Shown: piece by piece, positions 36,295 to 45,107 of the stretch
Layout: each line of letters opens with the position of its first letter
Position numbering within the stretch: the stretch's first letter is position 1
Source of the DNA: Desulfobulbaceae bacterium
Lineage (GTDB): Bacteria > Desulfobacterota > Desulfobulbia > Desulfobulbales > Desulfocapsaceae
Length of the DNA: 60,660 nucleotides
Assembly (NCBI GenBank): GCA_009773475.1
Contig: WSXV01000013.1
Coordinates: 1 to 60,660 of the forward strand
Reading direction: 5' to 3'
Made by a program: the position numbers and the translations under genes
Notes under the pieces: generated by a model
What the model saw: only the letters and a program-made list of their open reading frames with translations
Database searches by the model: none
What the model was told of the DNA's origin: nothing

Positions 36295-37554
36295 CTAACG
36301 TTTTAAAAATGTGCGTTTGCTGTAATCGACTGTTTTAGGCCGTTTATATTTTGTGGCATCAGATGTTGTCGATGGTTTTCTTTTTTGTCCCGATCGAGCT
36401 GACAGCTCTTTCTCGGCGACGATCAAGTCTTGGGCGTCAAGGTTGAAACCTGATATCGTTTCGCGGGGGATTTTTTTTCCAAGAGTCTGCTCGATAAGCT
36501 TGATCATTCTGTTGTCAGCGGAGGTCATGAAAGTGAACGCCTCTCCGGTGCAGGCAGCCCGACCAGTTCGGCCGGTACGATGAGTATACGCCTCGGCAGT
36601 ATCGGGAACGTCGTAATTAATAACATGCGAGATTCCAGAGACGTCAATACCGCGAGCTGCAATATCCGTTGCCACCAGAATCTTATAAGTGCCGCTCTTG
36701 AATCCATCTAAGGCTTGCTGTCGTTTGTTCTGGGACAGATTGCCTTGTAAAGATGTTGCCTTGAAACCGGAGTTCTCCAGTTGCTGGGCGACATTTTTAG
36801 CTTTATACTTTGTTTTGGTAAAAACTAGGGTTGTTGTCATTCCTTTTTGCGTCAAAATGTTCTTGAGTAAATCGGTTTTCCGTTTTTGTTCAACGGGAAT
36901 CAATGCGTGGGAAATGGATGCCGCGGGCTGGGTATGATTAATCTGTACCGTCACAGGATTGTTAAGAATATCCTCGGCAAGGTGTCGAATCTCGCTGGGC
37001 ATCGTTGCTGAAAAGACCAGAGACTGTCTTTTTGTGGGGACAGATTTTAAAATTCGACGAATGTCTGGCAAAAACCCTTTGTCGAACATGTGGTCGGCCT
37101 CGTCAAGAATGAGTATCTCGACTTTAGACAGATTGACTGTTCTGTCATTCAGGTGATCAAGAAGACGTCCAGGGCAGGCGACAATAATTTCCACTCCGTT
37201 CCGAATATTTCTTGCTTGTGTCAGTTTGCTGACTCCGCCATAAATCACGGCACTGTGTAGGTTGGTCATGTTTGCCATTTTCTCAAAATACTCATGAATC
37301 TGCTCGGCAAGCTCGCGAGTAGGGGCCATAATCAAGGCTCGGATGCATTTTCTCGGGCCAACGAGCAGGCGTTGCAAGGTAGGCAAGACAAAAGCAGCTG
37401 TTTTACCGGTTCCAGTCTGGGCCAGGCCTAAAATGTCGCGGCCTTCGAGAACAGGTGGAATTGCCTGAAGTTGAATGGGGGTTGGTACGGTGTAGCCACA
37501 TTTCTCGATGGCAGTTGCGATGTTCGGGTGAAAATTAAAGACTGAAAAACTCAT
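36295..37554 (-). CDS. DEAD-box ATP-dependent RNA helicase, RhlE-like
   Basis: A 419-residue RNA helicase. All SF2 DEAD motifs are present: Q motif (GYTVPTPIQLQAIP), motif I AQTGTGKTAAF, Ia PTRELAEQ, motif II DEAD (LILDEADHMF), motif III SAT, motif V ARGID and motif VI HRTGRTGRA. The short basic C-terminal tail (RSGQKRKPSTTSDATKYKRP) resembles RhlE-type helicases and likely binds RNA. It remodels RNA in ribosome assembly or mRNA decay. The start is ATG at 37554 after AAAAGGAGTTTT. Closeness to the cold-shock gene suggests a cold-stress role (inference). Confidence 0.93.
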   Translation of the reverse strand: MSFSVFNFHPNIATAIEKCGYTVPTPIQLQAIPPVLEGRDILGLAQTGTGKTAAFVLPTLQRLLVGPRKCIRALIMAPTRELAEQIHEYFEKMANMTNLHSAVIYGGVSKLTQARNIRNGVEIIVACPGRLLDHLNDRTVNLSKVEILILDEADHMFDKGFLPDIRRILKSVPTKRQSLVFSATMPSEIRHLAEDILNNPVTVQINHTQPAASISHALIPVEQKRKTDLLKNILTQKGMTTTLVFTKTKYKAKNVAQQLENSGFKATSLQGNLSQNKRQQALDGFKSGTYKILVATDIAARGIDVSGISHVINYDVPDTAEAYTHRTGRTGRAACTGEAFTFMTSADNRMIKLIEQTLGKKIPRETISGFNLDAQDLIVAEKELSARSGQKRKPSTTSDATKYKRPKTVDYSKRTFLKR

Positions 37555-38114
37555 TAAAACTCCTTTTGATTTGGGGACTGCTCGTGTCGCCTGCCTTGAT
37601 TCGGTATGAAAATACCTGGATGCAGAGAAGGCATGATTGTTTTTTCTGAATCAGAAGAGAGGGGACATGATTCCGGGAATGAAATAACTTTACCGGAGAG
37701 TGGCAAGGACGTCTATCTTCTGTAAGATGCTATGTATATGCTCTAAATTGTGTACATGTGAACATGAAGCGATAATTTTGGTTTCATTTATCGCGGGGGG
37801 AGTTGTGGCAATGTTCTGGGGAAAAATAACTTCAGAAAAAAGAACAGGCTGATGCTCCAGTTAAGTATTCAGCAATAAAACTTTAACGATATTAAGCGAT
37901 GCGAGAAAACTTGCAGGGAAGAACGAGAAAGGAGTATGCTCTTTTGCTTATACTCTTGTTTCTTAAGTATAGCTACATAATAAAGCATTTTAACTTGTAA
38001 ACAAGTACACTGTTCTGATTAGTCTTTGTGCATTGAGGTATTTCAACTAAGTCAGCCTGTTTTCTGAAGTTGCCTAAAATAGAAGATTCGAGCAAGCGGT
38101 GGGGTGAAGAGATA
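37555..38114. other. Long intergenic region between divergent DEAD-box gene and thiE
   Basis: This 560-base stretch separates divergent genes and should hold both promoters. It is AT-rich near thiE and has a hairpin-capable sequence (gagtat / atactc, about 37932-37957) and a short palindrome cttgtaaacaag near 37993. A 39-codon plus-strand frame at 37605-37724 lacks a good start signal. I find no TPP riboswitch consensus before thiE and no RNA gene that I can name. Confidence 0.4.
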
Positions 38115-38846
38115 ATGGTCCTAGATAACGTCGTGCGCGGTCTCTATGATGTGCGGTTACAGCAATTTCTAGATGAGGTGACCCTCTATCCTGTGAGTTG
38201 TGAGAGGCTGGCTGGAGGGAGATCAGATCGAGAATGGCTGAACGAGGTTCTGGCCGGAGGAGCAAGAATTGTGCAATTGAGAGATAAGGAAAGCGCGGAT
38301 GGCGAGATTCTTGCTAAAGCCCGATATTTCAGAGAAAAGACACGAGAGGCTGGGGCCTTGTTTCTAGTGAATGACAGAGTGGATATCGCGCTTCTTTCAG
38401 ACGCCGATGGAGTTCATGTCGGACAGAATGATCTTCCACCAGAGGAGATTCGAAAATTGGCGCCTGATTTTTTGATAGGACTTTCATGTAATACGCTTGA
38501 GCAGGTTAGAAAATTGGGGGACATGGTGAGGAAAGGCATATCCCCCGCATCCTATTTTAATATAGGGCCTTTATATGCGACGTCCACTAAACATGGGCTT
38601 AAGGACTATTTAGGCGCGCAGGCCATTCACCTGTTTACCAAGGAATGCTCCTTGCCCTTTACAGTGATGGGTGGAATAAAGGCGGATCGTATAGAGGAAT
38701 TGTGTGCTGTAGGGGTGAAGCGAATGGCCGTGGTAACTGCTCTTAGTCAGGCGCCTGATATCGCGATGGAAACCACAGTATGGATCACGAAAATGAAAGA
38801 GTGTTCGGATAAACGGAGAAAAGACAATGCAACATTCCAGAAATAG
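38115..38846 (+). CDS. thiE: Thiamine-phosphate synthase
   Basis: ThiE joins HMP-pyrophosphate to the thiazole phosphate. This TIM-barrel protein (243 residues from ATG 38115) has GGARIVQLRDKE, FLVNDRVDIALLSDADGVHVGQNDLP, IGLSCNT in place of the usual GxSxHT, and the phosphate-binding FNIGPLYATSTK and MGGIK. It carries about 30 extra N-terminal residues and a Lys-rich C-terminal tail compared with typical ThiE. TTG at 38070 is an alternative start. Its last 20 bases overlap the next gene, which suggests coupling. Other thi genes are not in the window. Confidence 0.9.
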   Translation: MVLDNVVRGLYDVRLQQFLDEVTLYPVSCERLAGGRSDREWLNEVLAGGARIVQLRDKESADGEILAKARYFREKTREAGALFLVNDRVDIALLSDADGVHVGQNDLPPEEIRKLAPDFLIGLSCNTLEQVRKLGDMVRKGISPASYFNIGPLYATSTKHGLKDYLGAQAIHLFTKECSLPFTVMGGIKADRIEELCAVGVKRMAVVTALSQAPDIAMETTVWITKMKECSDKRRKDNATFQK

Positions 38847-39516
38847 AGAAAAACTTGTCAGTGAGATTGAGTTGTTTGTCTCATATGGGGTTCAGAAAAA
38901 CGAGCAGCAGGCCGCTCTTCTCTTCTTACAGCGATATAAAAAAGACGACCTTGCTCTGCAGCTTATGAAGTCTTTTTACACGTCATTGCCAGAGACCTAT
39001 GAAGAAGCCGTTTGCCGAATTGCCTTTATCGAGAAAAAAGATGATATTTTCTTGTTGGGATTGAATACCGCCTTGCATGGCTATTTGTATCTTGCCACTG
39101 ATCAGAAAGCGCTTCTCCTCGGTGAATATGGAGAGGAACTTCTCGAACCAAAGGCCCTTACGCTTTTTGGTTATCCTGATTTAAAAGAATTCTTAGAAAA
39201 GTATCCAAGTCTTGCTAAGTGCTCGGACTATGAACCTGAACAGTTCGCAGACCCAGGATTCTGTCCTGTCTGTTCGGCGGTGACTGGTGAATATCACATT
39301 TTTGGGTGTCCGGTGGAGGTCTGTCCCTGGTGTGAAGGGCAGTTCAGCCGGTGCGGTTGTCGATTTGAACAACTAGGGGTTGAAATGCTGGAAGAGGAGG
39401 AGGAACTGGATGAACTGGAACGATTGTTGGTAGAGAAGGGTCGGATTCCCTACGCATCCTGGCAATGTCCATCCTATCCGTCAGTTAAGGACGAAGAGGA
39501 TGGACAGGATGAATGA
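38827..39516 (+). CDS. Cysteine-rich putative zinc-binding protein of unknown function
   Basis: A 229-residue protein I cannot assign. The first 140 residues look all-helical (LFVSYGVQKNEQQAALLFLQ; ETYEEAVCRIAFIEK). Residues about 149-185 hold a compact cysteine cluster: CPVC, GCPVEVCPWCEG, then SRCGCRFEQLG, which fits two zinc knuckles. The tail is acidic (LEEEEELDELERLL). The cluster resembles a GCPVE-C-P-C-GGQLxxCxC motif that I recall from other bacterial and plant-pathogen hypothetical proteins. It overlaps thiE by 20 bases; a functional link to thiamine is not shown. Confidence 0.72.
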   Translation: MQHSRNREKLVSEIELFVSYGVQKNEQQAALLFLQRYKKDDLALQLMKSFYTSLPETYEEAVCRIAFIEKKDDIFLLGLNTALHGYLYLATDQKALLLGEYGEELLEPKALTLFGYPDLKEFLEKYPSLAKCSDYEPEQFADPGFCPVCSAVTGEYHIFGCPVEVCPWCEGQFSRCGCRFEQLGVEMLEEEEELDELERLLVEKGRIPYASWQCPSYPSVKDEEDGQDE

Positions 39517-39535
39517 TGGTGACAGGCTCCGGGAA

Positions 39536-40471
39536 TTATTTCTTTGACGAGATGCTTTTCAGATATTGGAAAATATCCGAATCTGAAGAAAGAACAAGAG
39601 TGGTCTTGTCACCAATGACCTGCCGGTAACTTTCCAAGGTCTTGGTAAAGGCGTAAAATTCCGGATCCTGGTTGTAGGCTTGGCCATATATCTTTGTTGC
39701 TTCAGCGTCCGCCTTGCCCTTTATGCCCATGGCGTCACGTTCAGCCGTAGAGGTAATGATCTGCAACTCACGGTCAACAGTACCGAGAATCTCGGCCTTC
39801 TGGCCTTCGCCGGTGGAACGTTTTTCGGCGGCAATCCGCTTTCTTTCCGAAATCATGCGGTCGTAAACCTTGACTCGCACCGATTCAATATAGTTTACCC
39901 GCTTGAACATAACATCAATCAGCTCGATACCATATTGGGGAGTGGCGTTGGCGGCTGTTTCAATTACATAATTGGTGATAACATCACGGCCACGTTTGGG
40001 GGCACCTGTTACGTTCTTGCTAGCGTCAGTCATGGTTTCTTCTGTCCAGTCGGAGCTGCGAATAATTTCAATGAGATCGTTCTTGTTCACCATGTCGCGC
40101 ACCGTGCCGTCAATGATGTCATCGAGCATTGATTGGGCGCGGGCCTCTGTTTTGACGGCCTGCATATATTTCAGGGCATCGACAATTCGCCAGCGGGCAG
40201 TGACATCGAGATAGACATAAGTCTTGTCCCCGGTGGGAATTTGATTGGGGTCACCGTCCCAGATTTGGATTTTTTTGTCAAAGAGATTGACATGTTGGAC
40301 AAAGGGGACTTTCAGATGTAGGCCGGCAGTGGTCATTGGCACACCGACCGGGGCGCCGAACTGGGTAATGACAGCCTGGGTTCCTTCTTCTAGAACGAAG
40401 AACCCGTCATATATGACTGAAATGCCGAGCAGTACAAGACCTGTCATGAAGAATTGAGCTATTTGTTTCAT
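39536..40471 (-). CDS. hflC: HflC, SPFH-domain modulator of FtsH
   Basis: A membrane-anchored SPFH/band 7 protein of 311 residues. It has one N-terminal helix (FFMTGLVLLGISVIYDGFF), then the band 7 domain (VITQFGAPVGVPMTTAGLHLKVPFVQ) and a coiled coil (ERKRIAAEKRSTGEGQKAEI), ending with LSSDSDIFQYLKSI. With HflK it forms a cage around the FtsH protease. I chose ATG 40471, one base after the hflK stop; a longer frame starting at 40573 would overlap hflK. It is convergent with the cysteine-rich gene. Confidence 0.94.
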   Translation of the reverse strand: MKQIAQFFMTGLVLLGISVIYDGFFVLEEGTQAVITQFGAPVGVPMTTAGLHLKVPFVQHVNLFDKKIQIWDGDPNQIPTGDKTYVYLDVTARWRIVDALKYMQAVKTEARAQSMLDDIIDGTVRDMVNKNDLIEIIRSSDWTEETMTDASKNVTGAPKRGRDVITNYVIETAANATPQYGIELIDVMFKRVNYIESVRVKVYDRMISERKRIAAEKRSTGEGQKAEILGTVDRELQIITSTAERDAMGIKGKADAEATKIYGQAYNQDPEFYAFTKTLESYRQVIGDKTTLVLSSDSDIFQYLKSISSKK

Positions 40472-40472
40472 C

Positions 40473-41606
40473 TCAGTTTCCTTGTTGGTTGGATTTGTGA
40501 CTTGGGGAACCTGCGGGGCCTTGCAGGGTGGTAAGGTTGAGGAGAGGAAGCGGCGATTTCTGGTCCTCATCAATCACATAGACGGAGGCGGTGCTCGGCA
40601 TAATTGCCTGCATGGTCTCCAGATACATGCGTCTACGAGTAACCTCCGGTGTAGTTTTGTATTCCTTGAGGATGGCCAGGAAACGCCCTGTTTCGCCCTG
40701 GGCCTGATTAATTCTGGCGGCGGCATAACCATGGGACTCTTCAATGGTTTTTTTGGCATCGCCACGGGCCTTGGGGATGACCTTGTTGTAGGTCTCTTCT
40801 GCTTCATTCACCAGTCGCTTCATGTCCTGATCCGCTTCGTTGACCTCGTTGAATGCCGGTTTGACCGGTTCCGGGGGGTTGATGTCCTGGAACTGGACGG
40901 TGCCGATGGTAACTCCCGCCTCAAGTTTATCCAGTTGCACCTGTAGTTCTTTCTTTGCATCGGCCGCCAACAGGTCCCGGTTGCCAAGGACGTAGTCAAA
41001 ATCCATATTTCCCACCACCCGTCTGGTAATACTCTCTGAAATATCGCGGACTGCCTGACGGACATCTTTAACTTTAAAAAGAAAATTGACAGGATCGCTA
41101 ACCCGGTACTGGACGATCCAGGCAACATTGATCACATTGGTGTCGGCCGTGAGCATCAGGGACTCGGTCTCAAACCCGCTGCGATCGAATGAGCTCAGTT
41201 GGCCGGGAGAACGGCTGCGAAAACCAAACTCTTCTTTTCGGATTTCTCCCATGTCGACCTTGTACAGGGTGTCAATGACGGGAATCTTGAAACGTAAACC
41301 GGGTTGGGTGGTTTGAGAATATTTTCCCAGGCGAAGGATAATTCCCACCTCTCCGGGAGAGATCTTGTAAAACGAGGCATAAATACCCTGGAGTACCATG
41401 ATGACCAGGATAAAGGTTACGAGCTTACTGACTCCGGCCATGGGATTAAGCGGTTGAGATGACTTTTCCTGACCGGTGCTGCTTGAATTTGGTTTTTTCT
41501 CGTTGAAATAGTCCTGCAGCTTCTTGATGAAAAAGGCGACCCATTCTTCCGGGGTCTGAGGCTTTTTTTTCTGACCCCACGGTGGTTGCTGTTCCTGGTT
41601 GGACAT
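40473..41606 (-). CDS. hflK: HflK, SPFH-domain modulator of FtsH
   Basis: A 377-residue partner of HflC. The N-terminus is Gln/Pro/Lys-rich (SNQEQQPPWGQKKKPQTPEE), as usual for HflK. It is followed by a membrane helix (LVTFILVIMVLQGIYASFY), the SPFH domain (SPGEVGIILRLGKYSQTTQPGL) and a coiled coil with YNKVIPKARGDAKKTIEESH. I chose ATG 41606, preceded by CAGGAGAAAATTATT; the open frame runs 387 bases further but lacks coding character. It is likely cotranscribed with hflC. Confidence 0.95.
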   Translation of the reverse strand: MSNQEQQPPWGQKKKPQTPEEWVAFFIKKLQDYFNEKKPNSSSTGQEKSSQPLNPMAGVSKLVTFILVIMVLQGIYASFYKISPGEVGIILRLGKYSQTTQPGLRFKIPVIDTLYKVDMGEIRKEEFGFRSRSPGQLSSFDRSGFETESLMLTADTNVINVAWIVQYRVSDPVNFLFKVKDVRQAVRDISESITRRVVGNMDFDYVLGNRDLLAADAKKELQVQLDKLEAGVTIGTVQFQDINPPEPVKPAFNEVNEADQDMKRLVNEAEETYNKVIPKARGDAKKTIEESHGYAAARINQAQGETGRFLAILKEYKTTPEVTRRRMYLETMQAIMPSTASVYVIDEDQKSPLPLLNLTTLQGPAGSPSHKSNQQGN

Positions 41607-41793
41607 AATAATTTTCTCCTGCCTTTGCCTGATGAAATGAAATTTTTTTATGGTCATATAAATAAAACGAAAAATGATATGACAAATTTGGTGATAGGAT
41701 AAGCCCTTTTCGTCGAATGGCAAATGAAAACGACATGTTTCTTTACACAATAAGGGCTGATTTTGTATTAAGCGATCCCGGAGAAGAGGAAGC

Positions 41794-42699
41794 TCATGAG
41801 TCCAGAGCGAGCATCCAGCTGCCGATGAGCAGGGTAAAAAAGAGAGTAAAACAGAGGGATTGAAAGAAGAAAGAGTGACGCAGGCGCTGGAGTGTTTCTT
41901 GACTAAGGAGGTATCCTGACAGCAGACCGCAGAGCAGTCCAAAGAAATGCGCGCCAAGATCTGTGTGTTCGCCAGAACTGCCAAGTGCGGCAAGGAGGGC
42001 GGCCCCAGCCATTATTGGTATGAGAATATGAGCGCCGGTAAAATTTCTCCGTCCCTGATGGGTGAGAACTGCCAGCATGCCAATGACGGCAAAGACAGCC
42101 GTCGAAAAACCGACAAACTGATACCCTGATCGATGAATAAAGACGTTGATCAGGTTGCCGCATCCGGCAGTAAGGAGCAGGGAGCTGAGTCCAAGGCCGG
42201 TGCCTGTCAATAGGCAGAATGAATGGACCAGCCAGCCCCCGATAAGGCAGTTGCTGAGCAGATGCACCGTGTCGGCATGGAGGGTGAGCGCGGTCAGCAG
42301 TCGCCACCACTCTCCTTTCTGTAGGATGTCGTCAGCATTACCGGCGCCTTGCATGAACCATGTCGACTCTTTGTTCCAGGGACCGGTTACGGTATAAAAG
42401 AGAATGATCGCGCCGATGAGAAGCAGGGTTGGGGGTTGCAGCAGGGGAGTGAAGTCGTGATTTGGTGCAGGGCGTCTGGGAGGCCAATCTTTATTTTCGG
42501 CAAAGTAGCATTCAAGCTCATGGATTGCACGGAGTTCTCGGTCGGCAGGGACAAAAAGTTGCCATGTGTGATCTTTGTGGAAGATTTTATGCGGGATCTG
42601 AACCGCCGACAGGACAAGGGTCCAGACGACGGCGGTTTCCTCTTGATTTGTATCAAGGATGGGTGGGTGTTCTGGCGGGATTCTTTTTTGAAATATCAT
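41794..42699 (-). CDS. Rhomboid-family intramembrane serine protease
   Basis: A 301-residue protein with a soluble N-terminal part (residues 1-90) and six to seven membrane helices. Rhomboid marks are GEWWRLLTALTLHADTVHLLSN (the WR motif and the HxxxN oxyanion-side motif), the nucleophile serine in VGFSTAVFAVIG (GxS with T in place of the usual G after it), and the catalytic histidine in LGAHFFGLLCGLLSGYL. Substrates are unknown. The start is ATG at 42699. It lies upstream of hflK on the same strand with a 187-base gap. Confidence 0.88.
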   Translation of the reverse strand: MIFQKRIPPEHPPILDTNQEETAVVWTLVLSAVQIPHKIFHKDHTWQLFVPADRELRAIHELECYFAENKDWPPRRPAPNHDFTPLLQPPTLLLIGAIILFYTVTGPWNKESTWFMQGAGNADDILQKGEWWRLLTALTLHADTVHLLSNCLIGGWLVHSFCLLTGTGLGLSSLLLTAGCGNLINVFIHRSGYQFVGFSTAVFAVIGMLAVLTHQGRRNFTGAHILIPIMAGAALLAALGSSGEHTDLGAHFFGLLCGLLSGYLLSQETLQRLRHSFFFQSLCFTLFFTLLIGSWMLALDS

Positions 42700-43012
42700 G
42701 TTGGCACTGATGACTCTGTTGAAACAGAGGAAAAATGATCGCTGTGCTTATGATCTATCTTTTGTGATAGTAGCCATTGAATCCCCTTTTGGCAAATAGG
42801 GGTGTCCAGTCTGTTTCTACGGTAGAAGAGAGTGAAGGCGGCCATTGGCAAGCCGGACAAAAGAGCGGCCTGCATGATTGCGGGAAATAACGTTTCGTGC
42901 TATACGGCACTGGCTGGCAGGAACAGGTGTCTGAAAAGAGGTGGTGGGGAGTTTTATTGTGGAGATAAAAAAAGGGTTACAACCTTAGAGATTGCAACCC
43001 TTTTTTTTAATT
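42700..43012. other. Gap between rhomboid gene and tRNA-Leu
   Basis: This 313-base stretch holds the rhomboid promoter region and, at its right end, a terminator. A 63-codon plus-strand frame at 42832-43023 runs through that terminator and into the tRNA, so I do not accept it as a gene. Nothing else is visible. Confidence 0.4.
42973..43008. terminator. Bidirectional terminator after tRNA-Leu
   Basis: A stem gggtt(a)caa / ttgcaaccc is flanked by a T-run on the plus side and a T-run in minus reading (aaaaaaa before it). It serves the minus-strand tRNA-Leu. Confidence 0.75.
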
Positions 43013-43098
43013 TGGTACCGTAGAGAAGACTCGAACTTCCACGAGGAAACCCCCACTAGGACCTGAACCTAGCGCGTCTACCATTCCGCCACTACGGC
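43013..43098 (-). tRNA. tRNA-Leu (CAG)
   Basis: A type II tRNA on the minus strand: acceptor GCCGTAG pairs with CTACGGT, the anticodon loop is TTCAGGT with anticodon CAG, there is a long variable arm (TGGGGGTTTCCTCG), the T-loop is GTTCGAGTC and CCA is encoded. Confidence 0.95.
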
Positions 43099-43110
43099 AC
43101 AACGAAGAGC

Positions 43111-43139
43111 AATATGCTTTTCTTGATGAATTTTGTCAA
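43111..43139 (-). promoter_or_regulatory. Candidate sigma-70 promoter for tRNA-Leu
   Basis: In minus reading, TTGACA (43139-43134) and CATATT (43116-43111) are spaced by 17 bases and end about 12 bases before the tRNA 5' end, a good fit. Confidence 0.6.
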
Positions 43140-43186
43140 GACTTTCTTCATGGCGGACATAAAAAAAGGAAAAATGTGGAGTATGA

Positions 43187-44158
43187 ATGGAAATTTTTAG
43201 AGAACTTGAGGCTATCAAGAAACATTTCCCCTATCCGTGTGTAACCATAGGAAATTTTGATGGAGTACATCTTGGTCATCAATTGCTGTTTGCCGAGGTG
43301 GTGCAGCGGGCGTATCGCAATCATGGCACCAGTGTTGCCATTACCTTTAATCCCCATCCTCTTCAGGTGCTTCGATCAGAGGGGATCAAGCTTATTTCAA
43401 CGTGTGCCCAAAAGATAGAGATGATCAGTCACGCCGGCATTGATGTCCTTGTCATTGTCCCCTTTACCACCCAGTTTGCCGCTATTTCAGCGGATCATTT
43501 TGTTGACGAGATCCTTCTGCGCAGAATCGGGGTGAGAGAATTGGTGGTGGGGTATGATTATGCCTTTGGTAAGGGCCGAGCGGGCAATATTCCATTTTTG
43601 CAGAAGCAGGGAGAGGCAAAAGGGTTTCCGGTGTCAGTTGTTAACGCGCATTATGAAAATGGAATGCTGGTCAGTTCAACCAAGGTCCGTGAATTGATAG
43701 TGGAGGGGAGGATGGCTGATGCCAGAATGCTGCTTGGCCGATTCTATCAGATTCGCGGTGAGGTGCAGATGGGAAAGCAGAGGGGCAGTAAAGAGATAGG
43801 CTTTCCCACGGCCAACCTGCATCTGGATGCCGAAGATTTGATTCCAAAAATTGGCGTATATGTGTGTCAGGTGATTTGTGAGGGAAAATGTTACGGCGGG
43901 GTGCTCAACATTGGTTACAATCCAACTTTTGGTGAAGATAAATTGGTGGCCGAGACTCATATCTTTGATTTTAATCAAAATATCTATGGGAAACCGATCA
44001 AGGTTAATCTGTTGCAATTTATTCGCGGGGAGCAAAAATTTTCAGGCACGCAGGAGCTTGCGGCGCAAATTGGTCGTGATGTGGTTCAGGCAAAACAGAT
44101 TTTGGCAAGTCAGCACAATGAACTGACTCTTTCCTGTGACGAAAAACACAACAGTTGA
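43187..44158 (+). CDS. ribF: Bifunctional riboflavin kinase/FAD synthetase
   Basis: RibF phosphorylates riboflavin to FMN and adenylates FMN to FAD. In this 323-residue protein the N-terminal adenylyltransferase has VTIGNFDGVHLGHQLLF and FNPHPLQVL, then VVGYDYAFGKGRAGNI, and ends with SSTKVRELIVEGRM. The C-terminal kinase has the PTAN motif (IGFPTANLHLDAEDLIPKIG), GGVLNIGYNPTFG and VETHIFDF-like AETHIFDFNQNIYG. All key motifs are present. It is a single gene just after tRNA-Leu on the opposite strand. Confidence 0.96.
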   Translation: MEIFRELEAIKKHFPYPCVTIGNFDGVHLGHQLLFAEVVQRAYRNHGTSVAITFNPHPLQVLRSEGIKLISTCAQKIEMISHAGIDVLVIVPFTTQFAAISADHFVDEILLRRIGVRELVVGYDYAFGKGRAGNIPFLQKQGEAKGFPVSVVNAHYENGMLVSSTKVRELIVEGRMADARMLLGRFYQIRGEVQMGKQRGSKEIGFPTANLHLDAEDLIPKIGVYVCQVICEGKCYGGVLNIGYNPTFGEDKLVAETHIFDFNQNIYGKPIKVNLLQFIRGEQKFSGTQELAAQIGRDVVQAKQILASQHNELTLSCDEKHNS

Positions 44159-44421
44159 GTTAGTTTGGCTTAGATGCTCATATAGATTATGGTGATTAAT
44201 CAGCGTTTATATTCAGTGGATGGATTTTCTCCTTGCAAGTGTATTGAAGGTGTCTATATTATCACAAAATTTTTGTGAGCAAAAAAAACGTGAGCGTTCT
44301 TGTCAGGTTTTTTTGAAGAATTTCTTAAAGATAAAAGAGTGATAGTGGCTTGAAGTATCTACATCGGTAGTCAGATGTGGTATTCCAGGATTCTGTTGAT
44401 CAGAGTTGATAGAGGTGGGTC

Positions 44422-45063
44422 ATGTCAGAGCAGGTACAGGAAGAATTGAAGGAAGATTTAGCCAAAGTTATTGAAGAATTTGAAAAAAAATGTCAGCAGA
44501 ACCCCAATAATGTGATGGCTCATCATCATCTGGGGCTGGTGTACTTAAAGGCCGGTCGCGTGGATGATGCTGTCCGAATGCTGGAGAGAGCCATTGCCAT
44601 AGATCCCATGAGTGCGGAAAGTATGATCAACCTGGGGGCTATTTATTTTGGCAAGGGCGATATGGCTCGTGCCCAGGAGTTAAATGAAGAGGCGGTGCGG
44701 GTCATGCCGGAGACTGCTCAGGCACATGCCAACCTGGGGCTGATCTGGCAGCAGCGCAATGAGCTCGACAAGGCCATAGATGCTTATGAAAAGGCCATTC
44801 AGCATAATCCAAAGCTTGCGACAGTTTGGATTAATATGACTGCAGTTCTGACGATGAGGGGGGAGGACGAAAGGGCGCTGAAGTCGGCCCGTAAAGGGGT
44901 GGAGCTTGACCCCGATTCTCCGCTGGCCCAGAATAATCTGGCGGTTGCCCTTTTCTTCAGCAAGGAGTTTAAGCTTGCCAAGGAACATATGGAAAAGGCC
45001 CGCGAGCTTGGCTACTCCGTGGATCCAAATTTTGTCGAGCGGATCCAGCAGGAACTGGCGTAA
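44422..45063 (+). CDS. Tetratricopeptide repeat protein
   Basis: A 213-residue soluble protein with about five TPR units from residue 25 to 200. Typical repeats are AHHHLGLVYLKAGRVDDAVRML, SAESMINLGAIYFGKGDMARA, AQAHANLGLIWQQRNELDKAI, and LAQNNLAVALFFSKEFKLA. There is no signal peptide, so it is cytoplasmic, probably a protein-protein scaffold. The start is ATG at 44422 after AGGTGGGTC. It is followed after 44 bases by a zinc/HEAT protein and another TPR protein; the three may form one functional unit. Confidence 0.88.
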   Translation: MSEQVQEELKEDLAKVIEEFEKKCQQNPNNVMAHHHLGLVYLKAGRVDDAVRMLERAIAIDPMSAESMINLGAIYFGKGDMARAQELNEEAVRVMPETAQAHANLGLIWQQRNELDKAIDAYEKAIQHNPKLATVWINMTAVLTMRGEDERALKSARKGVELDPDSPLAQNNLAVALFFSKEFKLAKEHMEKARELGYSVDPNFVERIQQELA

Positions 45064-45107
45064 CATGTCAATGTCATTAGGAGTTATTCCTACCATTCTG
45101 ATATCTT

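Noticed and set aside
37555..38114. TPP riboswitch before thiE
   Set aside because: The conserved CUGAGA and ACCUGAU blocks are not visible.
41607..41993. N-terminal extension of HflK
   Set aside because: Sequence before 41606 is not HflK-like, and the ATG there has a good ribosome binding site.
42832..43023. 63-codon plus-strand frame
   Set aside because: It runs through a terminator and into tRNA-Leu.
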